Part shown: positions 13,071 to 20,604 of the stretch, one piece after another
Layout: the number at the start of each line of letters is the position of its first letter
Numbering within the stretch: the first letter of the stretch is position 1
NCBI GenBank assembly: GCA_964500645.1
Contig: CAZCOH010000020.1
Coordinates: forward strand, 1-27,239
Length of the DNA: 27,239 bases
Origin: CAYFIW01 sp964500645
Lineage (GTDB): Bacteria; Chloroflexota; Dehalococcoidia; Lucifugimonadales; UBA826
Direction of reading: 5' to 3'
Position numbers and translations under genes: made by a program
Notes under the pieces: generated by a model
What the model saw: only the letters and a program-made list of their open reading frames with translations
Databases searched by the model: none
Told to the model about the DNA's origin: nothing

Positions 13071-14555
13071 ATGACCGAGCAAAACACTTTTGATGTAGTC
13101 GTTGTCGGTGCCGGCAGCGCTGCATTGAATGCAGCGCTCTCTGCATCAGAAAAAGGAGCTAAAGTTCTTGTTATTGAGAAGGCTCCTGAACATCTTAGAG
13201 GAGGGAATTCGTATTTCACTGGAGGGTTATTTAGATTCAGTTATCAAGGCATAGATGACATCACTAATCTTTTACCTGAGATGGGAGAAGAAGAAGTAAA
13301 TAAAATAGATGTCGGCTCGTACAACAATTCAGAATATTACTCAGATGTCATGAGAATATGTGAGGGCTTATCTGACCCAGATCTTGTTCAGACATTGGTA
13401 TCAGAATCCTACCCAACGATGGATTGGATGAGAAAACAAGGAGTTCCCTGGATTCTTGCATACGGACGGCAAGCATTTGAACACGACGGGAAAATAAGAT
13501 TTTGGGGAGGGCTCATAGTGGAGGCCGTGGGAGGTGGAAAAGGACTTTCTGATCGATTATTTGAACTTTGCGGTCAGAATGATATAGCAATTAGATATAG
13601 TACAACCGCGAATTCCTTAGAAACTGATCACACAGGGAGAATAAATGGAATAAGAATCAAAGGTCCCAGTGGATACGAAATAGTGCCTTGTAAATCAGTT
13701 GTGTTGGCCTGTGGGGGGTTTGAAGCAAGCTCAGAGATGAGAACCAGATATCTTGGCCCCGGATGGGAACTGGCCAAAGTTCGTGGTACTCAATTCAACA
13801 CAGGAGACGGTATCAACATGGCGATGGATATCGGTGCACAATCGCATGGCCACTGGAGTGGATGCCATGCTGTAGCATGGGACCTCAACGCACCTGCATA
13901 TGGAGACCGCAATGTGGCTGATCTTTTCCAAAAACATTCCTATCCCTTTGGTCTTATAGTCAATTTAGATGGAAATCGGTTTGTAGATGAAGGAGCTGAC
14001 TTCAGAAATTACACTTATGCAAAGTACGGTAGAGAAATACTAAAACAACCACAAAGAGCAGCATTTCAGATTTTCGATCAGAAGACTAAACATCTTCTAA
14101 GAGATGAATACTTCATTCAACAAGTTACATCGGTTGAAGCAAATACTATAGAGCAACTTGCTAACAACCTAGGTGTTGATGAAGAAGGACTTTCTAAAAC
14201 AGTGGAAACTTACAATGCCTCCGTAGTAGACGGAGACTTTAACCCGACAGAATTGGATGGGAAACATACCATAGGCATTAACCCACCTAAATCCAACTGG
14301 GCACAGAAACTAGATACGCCTCCATATCTAGGCTACGCAGTTACATGTGGAATAACCTTCACATTTGGCGGTCTAAAAATAGATAAACAGTGCCAAGTGA
14401 GAGACACTTCAGATCTCCCAATACCTGGATTATATGCAGCAGGGGAACTAACTGGCGGTATTTTCTACAACAACTATCCAGGTGGAGCAGGATTAATGGC
14501 TGGCGCTGTATTTGGCAGAATAGCCGGCAGTAACGCAGCAGAAAGCGTCCTTTAA
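13071..14555 (+). CDS. FAD-dependent dehydrogenase/reductase, TcuA-like (fumarate reductase flavoprotein family)
   Basis: This 494-residue flavoprotein has the N-terminal dinucleotide motif GAGSAALNAA (13-22), an ACGGFEAS segment mid-protein and the C-terminal AAGELTGGIFYNNYPGGAG block that closes the FAD site. It resembles tricarballylate dehydrogenase TcuA and related 3-oxosteroid/fumarate reductase flavoproteins. These oxidise or reduce a C-C bond next to a carboxylate or ketone. The substrate is not readable. There is no signal peptide or heme domain, so it is a cytoplasmic single-domain enzyme. ATG 13071 has a GGTGAG ribosome site 5 bases upstream. The gene runs divergently from the yceD operon across a 255-base spacer. 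A thiamine diphosphate enzyme gene follows on the same strand after 156 bases. Confidence 0.88.
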   Translation: MTEQNTFDVVVVGAGSAALNAALSASEKGAKVLVIEKAPEHLRGGNSYFTGGLFRFSYQGIDDITNLLPEMGEEEVNKIDVGSYNNSEYYSDVMRICEGLSDPDLVQTLVSESYPTMDWMRKQGVPWILAYGRQAFEHDGKIRFWGGLIVEAVGGGKGLSDRLFELCGQNDIAIRYSTTANSLETDHTGRINGIRIKGPSGYEIVPCKSVVLACGGFEASSEMRTRYLGPGWELAKVRGTQFNTGDGINMAMDIGAQSHGHWSGCHAVAWDLNAPAYGDRNVADLFQKHSYPFGLIVNLDGNRFVDEGADFRNYTYAKYGREILKQPQRAAFQIFDQKTKHLLRDEYFIQQVTSVEANTIEQLANNLGVDEEGLSKTVETYNASVVDGDFNPTELDGKHTIGINPPKSNWAQKLDTPPYLGYAVTCGITFTFGGLKIDKQCQVRDTSDLPIPGLYAAGELTGGIFYNNYPGGAGLMAGAVFGRIAGSNAAESVL

Positions 14556-14602
14556 ATAAAGGATAAAAATGGCGCAAATTGCTATTTAAAAACATACATT
14601 CC

Positions 14603-14632
14603 TTGACCACTACCGTTTCTACCCAATAGAGT
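14603..14632 (+). promoter_or_regulatory. Possible promoter of the thiamine diphosphate enzyme gene
   Basis: TTGACC (14603-14608) and TAGAGT (14627-14632) are 18 bases apart, in the spacer after the flavoprotein gene. The -10 is imperfect. If used, the downstream gene has a leader of about 70 bases. Confidence 0.4.
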
Positions 14633-14711
14633 ATGCCCTCGGTCATCAAATTAAATAACCATCAAACAGAAAATTATTAGATATGAAATTTAGATTGCGA
14701 GGAGAATAATA

Positions 14712-16355
14712 ATGAATGGTGACGAATTAATAGCAAGTCTTCTGAAAAAAGAAGGTGTTGACTGGATTTCTTGTTTCCCGGCTCAGCCATTGATAAACGC
14801 GTGCTCAAAAGAGGGTATACGTCCAGTTATGTGTCGACAGGAAAGAGCCGGAGTTAATATGGCAGATGCCTACAGCCGAATTAATAACGGAAATAAAATT
14901 GGCGTTTTTACTATGCAAAGTGGCCCCGGTGCCGAAAATGCATTTGGCGGTGTAGCACAAGCTTACGCAGATAATGTTCCAATTTTAGTTATTCCTGGAG
15001 GTTCCAGTAATAAAAGAGTTGGTGTCCACCCGGGTTTTGATTCAGTACCTAATTATCAGCACATAACCAAATGGGCTGGCAGAATTACTACCGTAGAAAG
15101 AATTCCCGAAATGGTTAGCCGGGCTTTCACACAATTACGCCACGGACGTCCAGGCCCTGTTCTATTGGAACTACCAGGAGACGTGGGAAGTGCTGAAGTC
15201 CCAGCAGATATTGAAAGCTATGAACCAGTTAAAACATATAAGTCTCTAGCAGTGGCCGAAGATGTTAGGGATATCGTGAGCGCATTATTAAAGGCAAATA
15301 AACCTATGATAGTTGCGGGGCAGGGCGCACTATACGCAGAAGCATGGGATGAGTTGATAGAATTTGCTGAATTGGTGAATGTGCCTGTAATGACGAGTTT
15401 GGCTGGTAAAAGCGCTTTCCCTGAAGATCACGAATTAGCCCTGGGAACAGGTGGTAATACTGGAACCCTAATGGTTGACAGGTTCTTACAGACTACGGAC
15501 TTCATACTGGGTATAGGCACTAGCTTCGCAATAAATACATTTACCGCTGCTATGCCAGAAAATGTAACCAAAGCACAAGTTACTAACACCGCTGATGATC
15601 TAAACAGGGACAACAGAGTTCAGTATGGAGCAGTAGGAGACGCTAAACTTGTCCTGCAGCAATTGATTGAGGAGACCAAGTCACAAGTAGGAGAACACGG
15701 ACGTGGAGACGTTCACGGTGTCAAGGCAGAAATAGCAAAGATAAAGGAAGAGTTTATGAAAGAATGGGGACCTCGGCTAAATTCCGACGAAACCCCCATG
15801 AGCCCATATAGGGTCTTCAACGAGATGATGAAAACTGTCGATCCTGCAAATTCTATAGTAACTCACGATTCAGGATACCCAAGAAATCAACTAGTGCCTT
15901 TTTGGCCAGCCTTGAAACCTCGTTCATACATAGGCTGGGGCAAATCTACTCAGCTGGGATACGGTTTAGGACTCGCTCTTGGGGCGAAACTCGCAGAACC
16001 GACAAAAACAGTCATTAACGTCATGGGAGACGCTGCATTTGGAATGTCAGGATTAGATCTGGAAACCGCAGCAAGATCAGAACTAGGAACAATTACAGTA
16101 GTATTGAACAACGGAGTTATGACTCACTACTATGATCATTTCCCACACGCAACAGAACACTGGAAGAGCAACGAATTGGGTGGTATTTATTCTGATACGG
16201 CAAAGAGCCTCGGAGCTTATGGAGAAAGGGTACATACACCAGATCAAATAGGCCCAGCTCTAACCAGAGCGATGGAAGCCAGTGAGAACGGACAACCATC
16301 ATTATTAGAGATGATTACAAAAGAAGAGGAAAACATCTCCACATACGGCCGATAA
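14712..16355 (+). CDS. IlvB-like thiamine diphosphate-dependent enzyme
   Basis: This 547-residue protein has the three domains of the acetolactate synthase/pyruvate decarboxylase family. They are an N-terminal pyrimidine-binding domain with the cofactor-activating glutamate E44 (CRQERAGVNMADAYSR), a central Rossmann-like domain (about 190-330), and a C-terminal diphosphate-binding domain with GDA (439-441) and NN (466-467) as the metal motif. It resembles an uncharacterised IlvB-like subfamily rather than true acetolactate synthase. These enzymes cleave or join 2-oxoacids; the substrate here is unknown. No regulatory small subunit (IlvN) is near, which argues against branched-chain amino acid synthesis. 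ATG 14712 has an AGGAG ribosome site. It may work with the preceding flavoprotein in breakdown of an organic acid, judged by position only. Confidence 0.88.
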   Translation: MNGDELIASLLKKEGVDWISCFPAQPLINACSKEGIRPVMCRQERAGVNMADAYSRINNGNKIGVFTMQSGPGAENAFGGVAQAYADNVPILVIPGGSSNKRVGVHPGFDSVPNYQHITKWAGRITTVERIPEMVSRAFTQLRHGRPGPVLLELPGDVGSAEVPADIESYEPVKTYKSLAVAEDVRDIVSALLKANKPMIVAGQGALYAEAWDELIEFAELVNVPVMTSLAGKSAFPEDHELALGTGGNTGTLMVDRFLQTTDFILGIGTSFAINTFTAAMPENVTKAQVTNTADDLNRDNRVQYGAVGDAKLVLQQLIEETKSQVGEHGRGDVHGVKAEIAKIKEEFMKEWGPRLNSDETPMSPYRVFNEMMKTVDPANSIVTHDSGYPRNQLVPFWPALKPRSYIGWGKSTQLGYGLGLALGAKLAEPTKTVINVMGDAAFGMSGLDLETAARSELGTITVVLNNGVMTHYYDHFPHATEHWKSNELGGIYSDTAKSLGAYGERVHTPDQIGPALTRAMEASENGQPSLLEMITKEEENISTYGR

Positions 16356-16374
16356 AATACTTCAGCTAATGTGG

Positions 16375-16440
16375 TAGACAACGTTTATTCATATTTCTAA
16401 GACCCTCTACGGGTCAGATTGACTGAATAAACGTTGTCTA
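16375..16440. repeat. Perfect 17-bp inverted repeat with nested hairpin at a convergent gene junction
   Basis: The arms TAGACAACGTTTATTCA (16375-16391) and TGAATAAACGTTGTCTA (16424-16440) are exact reverse complements with a 32-base spacer. The spacer holds a second hairpin, GACCC (16401-16405) with GGGTC (16411-16415). The right arm lies within the last codons (DNVYS) of the minus-strand gene; the left arm is just beyond its stop. It follows the plus-strand thiamine diphosphate enzyme gene by 19 bases. No U-run flanks it on either strand. It may be a two-way 3'-end structure or a trace of inverted template switching. Confidence 0.8.
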
Positions 16441-17320
16441 TTCTAGAAGGCCTCATTTTCATTTTATGTTGACGCAATCCGGGTAAACCAAGGTCACCTG
16501 CATCATTAACTAAGGAGTAATCTAACAATTCAGAAAAAACTTTCCACCTCAAATATTCCGATAATCCATCAATTTGAGTGTCCGTTTTTACCACGAAGAA
16601 ACATCCGACCTTATTGGTTATAGGCCCAGTCAACGCGAATCCTCTAAGAGAACCAGATACGCTAACCTGCCATCCACTTAGTTCGGATCTAGTAAATTCA
16701 TGAAATCTCTTAAGAGAAGACATGGTATAACCCCAATCTAAAAGAAAATCTCTTTTCCTTCCTTGGTTTTTTCTCCAATCTTTCAGTAGGTTTTCGGCTG
16801 ACTTTAAATCCTGGGATTGAATTTCATTAAAGACTGGATGTAGTCTTTTAACCCTGTTTATCTTTTTTCTTAAGTCTCTAAATTCTCTACCTTTCTTATC
16901 AAAAATTTTTTGAGGCTCGTAGAAATAATCTCTATCTTTAAGCTTATATTTCAGGGAGTCCCCGAATCGCTTAGAAAGAAATTCTAGATCTGACTCATCC
17001 ACCCATAAAATCCGTAAGTCAGACTGTCTAGTATGTGTAGTCAGGTAATTTATAACCTCATTTAACCAGTCAACTGAATTATCATTAAGAGATATTGGAG
17101 GTATAAGCAGATCCAGACGTTCTTCACGTCTATTTGTCACTTTCTGAGCAATAATTGTGAATGAGTGCTGCTCATATATATATACTGGTCTCGAAGGCAA
17201 AAGACTATAAAGATTCAGAAAAGGTGGGAAATAACACCAGGATTCCTTTCCGCCTAAAGCAAAGATATCCTTTAGATAACCATTATCTGAAGGTGAAATC
17301 AGTCTGAAATCAGAAAACAT
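16397..17320 (-). CDS. DUF2156 protein (phosphatidylglycerol lysyltransferase C-terminal-like, GNAT fold)
   Basis: This 307-residue protein matches the DUF2156/LPG-synthetase C-terminal family. The features are an N-terminal WCYFPPFLNLYSLLPSRP stretch (28-45), the core DYFYEPQKIFDKKG (131-144) and REFRDLRKKINRVKR (145-159), then a second GNAT-like half ending in GDLGLPGLRQHKMKMRPSR. In MprF that domain moves lysine from Lys-tRNA to phosphatidylglycerol. This protein lacks the membrane flippase part and has no membrane helix, so it is probably soluble and its acceptor is unknown. It lies 21 bases after the branched-polyamine synthase gene, in the same unit, which suggests a link to polyamine metabolism. 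The ribosome site at ATG 17320 is weak. The family call is good; the function is open. Confidence 0.78.
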   Translation of the reverse strand: MFSDFRLISPSDNGYLKDIFALGGKESWCYFPPFLNLYSLLPSRPVYIYEQHSFTIIAQKVTNRREERLDLLIPPISLNDNSVDWLNEVINYLTTHTRQSDLRILWVDESDLEFLSKRFGDSLKYKLKDRDYFYEPQKIFDKKGREFRDLRKKINRVKRLHPVFNEIQSQDLKSAENLLKDWRKNQGRKRDFLLDWGYTMSSLKRFHEFTRSELSGWQVSVSGSLRGFALTGPITNKVGCFFVVKTDTQIDGLSEYLRWKVFSELLDYSLVNDAGDLGLPGLRQHKMKMRPSRIDNVYSVNLTRRGS

Positions 17321-17341
17321 TCTTACTACTTTCTATTGGGA

Positions 17342-18340
17342 CTACTTTTGATCCGCAGTATAAATATTGCCTATGTCAATATTATTCAATGGTTTAGAAT
17401 CCCTCGTGGTCACGCAACGCACCATGGTACTGGATCCGGCATTCATTTGGTTACCTACGTATCTATTAAAATGTGGCGTCATTTCTTGAACCACCAGACC
17501 CATTTCCAAAATAGCGCTAAACCCTTCAAGCATTCGATCTGGAGACTTGGGACCAAACGATACAAAAGCTTTCCTGCCTACGCCACTCATAAGCATAGAA
17601 ACTCCTGAGCTTACAAATAATCGCAAACCATCCACTGTATAGGGGGGGTCTGTAAAAAATACATCATAGTTTTCCCTATGATGTATAGGAATGCCACCAC
17701 GTAAATCGCATTCTACAGTTTCTATGTCCAGACCAATTTCAATGGACGCTTCCCTTACGAATTTCAATATCCTTTTATCCACATCAAACAACGTTATCTT
17801 TGATGTTTTTATTCCAAATTCTGACATAAAGATGCCCAATGCCAAGCTCGTCAGATCATCATCACCCACAAATGCTATTTTTCTTCCTTCGACTGAATCG
17901 TTGTCATGTAAGTATGCCGCTCTTAAGGCTAAGCTCGTTGCTTCAACATGTGACTGATCCAAAGAAAAGTCAGGTGAAGGCCTGCCCTTTTGTATATCCA
18001 ATATTTTTTCTACTAACGGGTAAATCCAATCCGCCATTCGATAACCCGACACAAGTTTAGGTAATCTGCTTGTAATACTCCCACATTCAAGAATCTCTCT
18101 ACCATTCGAGGTAAGAACCACTCCTCCCCTCCTTTCACAAACTCCTATCTTCTCTAGAACGCGCCTAACTGCCGAAACTACCGGTACCGCAATAGAAACA
18201 TTTGCAGATAATTCATGAATAGGAATCGGACCAAATCTGTATATATTAACGAGGATATTTCTGATCCCCTCTTCACCTTCATAAATCGATACATCTCTCG
18301 ACACCTCAGAAATAAGGCTTTCTAAATTATACTTCTCCAC
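17342..18340 (-). CDS. bpsA: Branched-chain polyamine synthase, BpsA/DUF43 family
   Basis: BpsA enzymes add two aminopropyl groups from decarboxylated S-adenosylmethionine to the internal nitrogen of spermidine, giving N4-bis(aminopropyl)spermidine. The 332 residues show an N-terminal winged-helix domain (about 25-90) and the methyltransferase-like catalytic domain with FSLDQSHVE (125-133), GDDDLTSLA (159-167), DVDKR (186-190), CDLRGGIP (211-218) and TDPPYT (230-235). The GDDD and DPPYT stretches are the family's substrate and catalytic motifs, and both are intact. The enzyme is best known from thermophilic archaea and Thermus. The start is a GTG at 18340, three bases after the SDR stop, with no in-frame ATG near; coupling to the SDR is likely. 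No speD or spermidine synthase gene is in view. Confidence 0.85.
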   Translation of the reverse strand: MEKYNLESLISEVSRDVSIYEGEEGIRNILVNIYRFGPIPIHELSANVSIAVPVVSAVRRVLEKIGVCERRGGVVLTSNGREILECGSITSRLPKLVSGYRMADWIYPLVEKILDIQKGRPSPDFSLDQSHVEATSLALRAAYLHDNDSVEGRKIAFVGDDDLTSLALGIFMSEFGIKTSKITLFDVDKRILKFVREASIEIGLDIETVECDLRGGIPIHHRENYDVFFTDPPYTVDGLRLFVSSGVSMLMSGVGRKAFVSFGPKSPDRMLEGFSAILEMGLVVQEMTPHFNRYVGNQMNAGSSTMVRCVTTRDSKPLNNIDIGNIYTADQK

Positions 18341-18343
18341 TTT

Positions 18344-19270
18344 TTATTCTATTGGACCTATACGTCCTGCTTCATGAATAATCTCTACTACACCTGATCT
18401 AAACTTGACCTCTGAATCGTCCTCCGGACTGTATCCTAAAATCTGTCTAGCGTTTGCCAAAGACCAAAACGCACGGGCGTTATTACTTATGCCATATACA
18501 ACTTGCCATGGCACTCCATATTCATTTTCAATATTTGCCACATCAATGCTCTTTTGAAACAACTGTGTAATGTCCCTAGGGCTTATATATGCCCCAAGAT
18601 CTCTTTTAAATGCTGAAGGTTTACCACGATAAATATCGGTGCTTAAGTCCCTTGGAGCCCCAATTCTTACCATCACAACACCCATTTTCCTACTAGTTTG
18701 CAGATTCCCACCTAATAGATTTCCTGTGGCTGCACTGCCAGATGCCCCATCACCACCTTCTCCCATACCCCCACTCGCAAAAAGAAATCCCATATGTTCA
18801 TAAGTAGCTTTAGCCCAACCATAGAAATTATCCGAAAGTGGCAGGGCATATGGATCCACAATATCCATGGCTCCTCTATGCAACAATGCATGCTCATACC
18901 AATCGGCAGCGTGATTAGAACTAGCCATCACAACTCGGTCAACTCCAGTGTCATAGGCGGTCCGAAAAACGTTATAGGCCATTTCAACATTTTGTTTCTC
19001 ATCCTGAAATTGGTCTAAAGGATCACCTGTTCTTCCTTTGTATGCTAAATGGATTACAGCCCCAACACCTTCAAACAAGTGAATATATTTTTCTCTATCA
19101 GGATTAATCAGATCAACAATATGAACTCCGTCTACTGGCTCACCTCGCCTGTTCACATCTCTAGTATCCACCAAGACGGTCTCATAACGGTCTTTCATAG
19201 ACGCCAACATTTGGTCAGCGACGTAACCTGTCGCGCCGGTGATCAAAACTTTTTTCGTTTTCTGCGACAT
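18344..19270 (-). CDS. NAD-dependent epimerase/dehydratase-type SDR (uronate dehydrogenase-like)
   Basis: This extended short-chain dehydrogenase has 308 residues from ATG 19270. It has the NAD-binding loop GATGYVA (12-18), the SSNHAADWY segment (117-125) and the catalytic YGWAK (Y150, K154). The SSNH and VRIGAPRD stretches recall uronate dehydrogenases, which oxidise sugar acids, but the match is not enough to name the substrate. A glycine/serine-rich insert (about 166-192) lies after the catalytic helix and is unusual. The frame is open to 19306, but a GGAGA ribosome site (19282-19278) is well placed for ATG 19270, so that start is chosen. It heads the unit that continues with bpsA and the DUF2156 gene. 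The upstream region is cut by a scaffold gap 44 bases from the start, so earlier genes may be missing. Confidence 0.8.
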   Translation of the reverse strand: MSQKTKKVLITGATGYVADQMLASMKDRYETVLVDTRDVNRRGEPVDGVHIVDLINPDREKYIHLFEGVGAVIHLAYKGRTGDPLDQFQDEKQNVEMAYNVFRTAYDTGVDRVVMASSNHAADWYEHALLHRGAMDIVDPYALPLSDNFYGWAKATYEHMGFLFASGGMGEGGDGASGSAATGNLLGGNLQTSRKMGVVMVRIGAPRDLSTDIYRGKPSAFKRDLGAYISPRDITQLFQKSIDVANIENEYGVPWQVVYGISNNARAFWSLANARQILGYSPEDDSEVKFRSGVVEIIHEAGRIGPIE

Positions 19271-19314
19271 ATTTCGTTCTCCAAAAAATGTTTTTGAGTT
19301 AGACAAATCGACTA

Positions 19315-19414
19315 NNNNNNNNNNNNNNNNNNNNNNNNNNNNNNNNNNNNNNNNNNNNNNNNNNNNNNNNNNNNNNNNNNNNNNNNNNNNNNNNNNNNNN
19401 NNNNNNNNNNNNNN
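19315..19414. other. Assembly gap (100 N)
   Basis: A run of exactly 100 N is a conventional scaffold filler, so the true distance is unknown. Any promoter of the SDR-bpsA unit and any genes between it and oppF are hidden. Confidence 0.97.
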
Positions 19415-19465
19415 GCAAATTCAGTTACTTCATGTTCTCAAGACAGAATCAGAACCACTCCCGAC

Positions 19466-19487
19466 GGGATAAGTTAACCCTTATCCC
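19466..19487. repeat. Hairpin at the 3' end of oppF
   Basis: GGGATAAG (19466-19473) and CTTATCCC (19480-19487) form a perfect 8-base stem with a 6-base loop, overlapping the oppF stop codon. There is no U-run, so it may be a 3'-end stabilising hairpin rather than an intrinsic terminator. Confidence 0.45.
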
Positions 19488-20548
19488 TCTCTGGGGAACC
19501 AATAACATCCATACGTTTCCACGCAGTGAGCGCAGTGTGCAACCAAATGACCAGGAGACACTTCTCTCATTTCTAACTCATTAGCGTCACAGGCTGGATC
19601 TGGAGTAGGGCACAATGGATCATAGCTGCAAGCAGACGGAGGTGACATCGGGCTCGGTACTCCACCTCGAAGTACAATCCTCTCCCTATCAGCCTCTATC
19701 AGTGGATCTGGAACGGGAACAGCAGATAACAATGCTTTGGTATATGGATGAACTGGGTTTTCATACAGTTCATTCCTTTCAGCTATCTCCACGATATGAC
19801 CCAAATACATCACAGCAATCCTATCGCTTATGTGTTTAACCACCGATAAGTCATGAGCTATGAATAGGTAAGTGAGATCTAACTCTTCTTGTAGATCTTC
19901 AAGAAGGTTAATAACCTGCGCCTGTATTGACACGTCCAAAGCCGACACAGGTTCGTCACAAACTATAAAGCTCGGACTTACCGCCAAGGCCCTAGCGATA
20001 CCTATTCTTTGCCTCTGTCCTCCGCTAAATTCATGTGGATACCTATCTGCCATATATGGACTGAGCCCAACAGTAGTCAATAATTCGGATACTCTATCTG
20101 CGTATTCACCTTTCCCAGAAGTCAGTTTATGTATACGAAGTGGCTCACCGACAATATCTCCACAAGTCATCCTGGGATTAAGTGACCCATATGGATCCTG
20201 GAAAATAATCTGCATCTCCCTCCGCATCTGGCGCATCTGCTTCTTACTCATTCCCGACACTTCAGTTCCGTCAAAAGTAACAGAACCTTCAGTAATATCG
20301 TATAACTGCAATATGCATCTACCTGTAGTTGTTTTTCCACAACCACTTTCTCCAACGAGACCCAGAGTCTCGCCCTTATATATATCAAATGTCACATCAT
20401 CAACAGCCTTGATATCAGCAACCTTTCTCTGAAAAACTACTCCTGCTGTGACAGGGAAATACATCTTTAGACCGTTAATCTCAACTAGAACAGAGTCTTT
20501 ATCTCCAGAACCAGTTGTTGTCATATCATCACTGTTTGCTGTAACCAT
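19481..20548 (-). CDS. oppF: Oligopeptide/dipeptide ABC transporter ATPase, OppF/DppF type
   Basis: This 355-residue ATPase powers import of peptides or similar solutes through an OppBC/DppBC-type permease. It has Walker A GESGCGKTT (66-74), the signature SGGQRQR (175-181) and Walker B FIVCDEP (194-200). The C-terminal Opp domain ends in a cysteine set (CSYDPLCPTPDPAC), the type that binds an iron-sulfur cluster in some Opp ATPases. It then has an extra tail C339-x2-C342-x5-C348 ending YGCYWFPREG, also found in the neighbouring OppD. ATG 20548 has a GGAG ribosome site. It follows oppD by 56 bases. No permease or binding-protein gene is visible; the downstream side runs into an assembly gap. 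Confidence 0.92.
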   Translation of the reverse strand: MVTANSDDMTTTGSGDKDSVLVEINGLKMYFPVTAGVVFQRKVADIKAVDDVTFDIYKGETLGLVGESGCGKTTTGRCILQLYDITEGSVTFDGTEVSGMSKKQMRQMRREMQIIFQDPYGSLNPRMTCGDIVGEPLRIHKLTSGKGEYADRVSELLTTVGLSPYMADRYPHEFSGGQRQRIGIARALAVSPSFIVCDEPVSALDVSIQAQVINLLEDLQEELDLTYLFIAHDLSVVKHISDRIAVMYLGHIVEIAERNELYENPVHPYTKALLSAVPVPDPLIEADRERIVLRGGVPSPMSPPSACSYDPLCPTPDPACDANELEMREVSPGHLVAHCAHCVETYGCYWFPREG

Positions 20549-20604
20549 TTTATCTCCGCGTTAATTATCTAAAGTAATAATCAATTTACTAAGATTTGGG
20601 AAGC

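Noticed and set aside
14570..14590. Six-codon frame MAQIAI with an AAGGA site after the flavoprotein gene
   Set aside because: It is too short to judge and nothing links it to a function; chance is likely.
19239..19472. An open frame that runs across the first assembly gap
   Set aside because: It is held open by N codons and lies opposite the start of the SDR gene.
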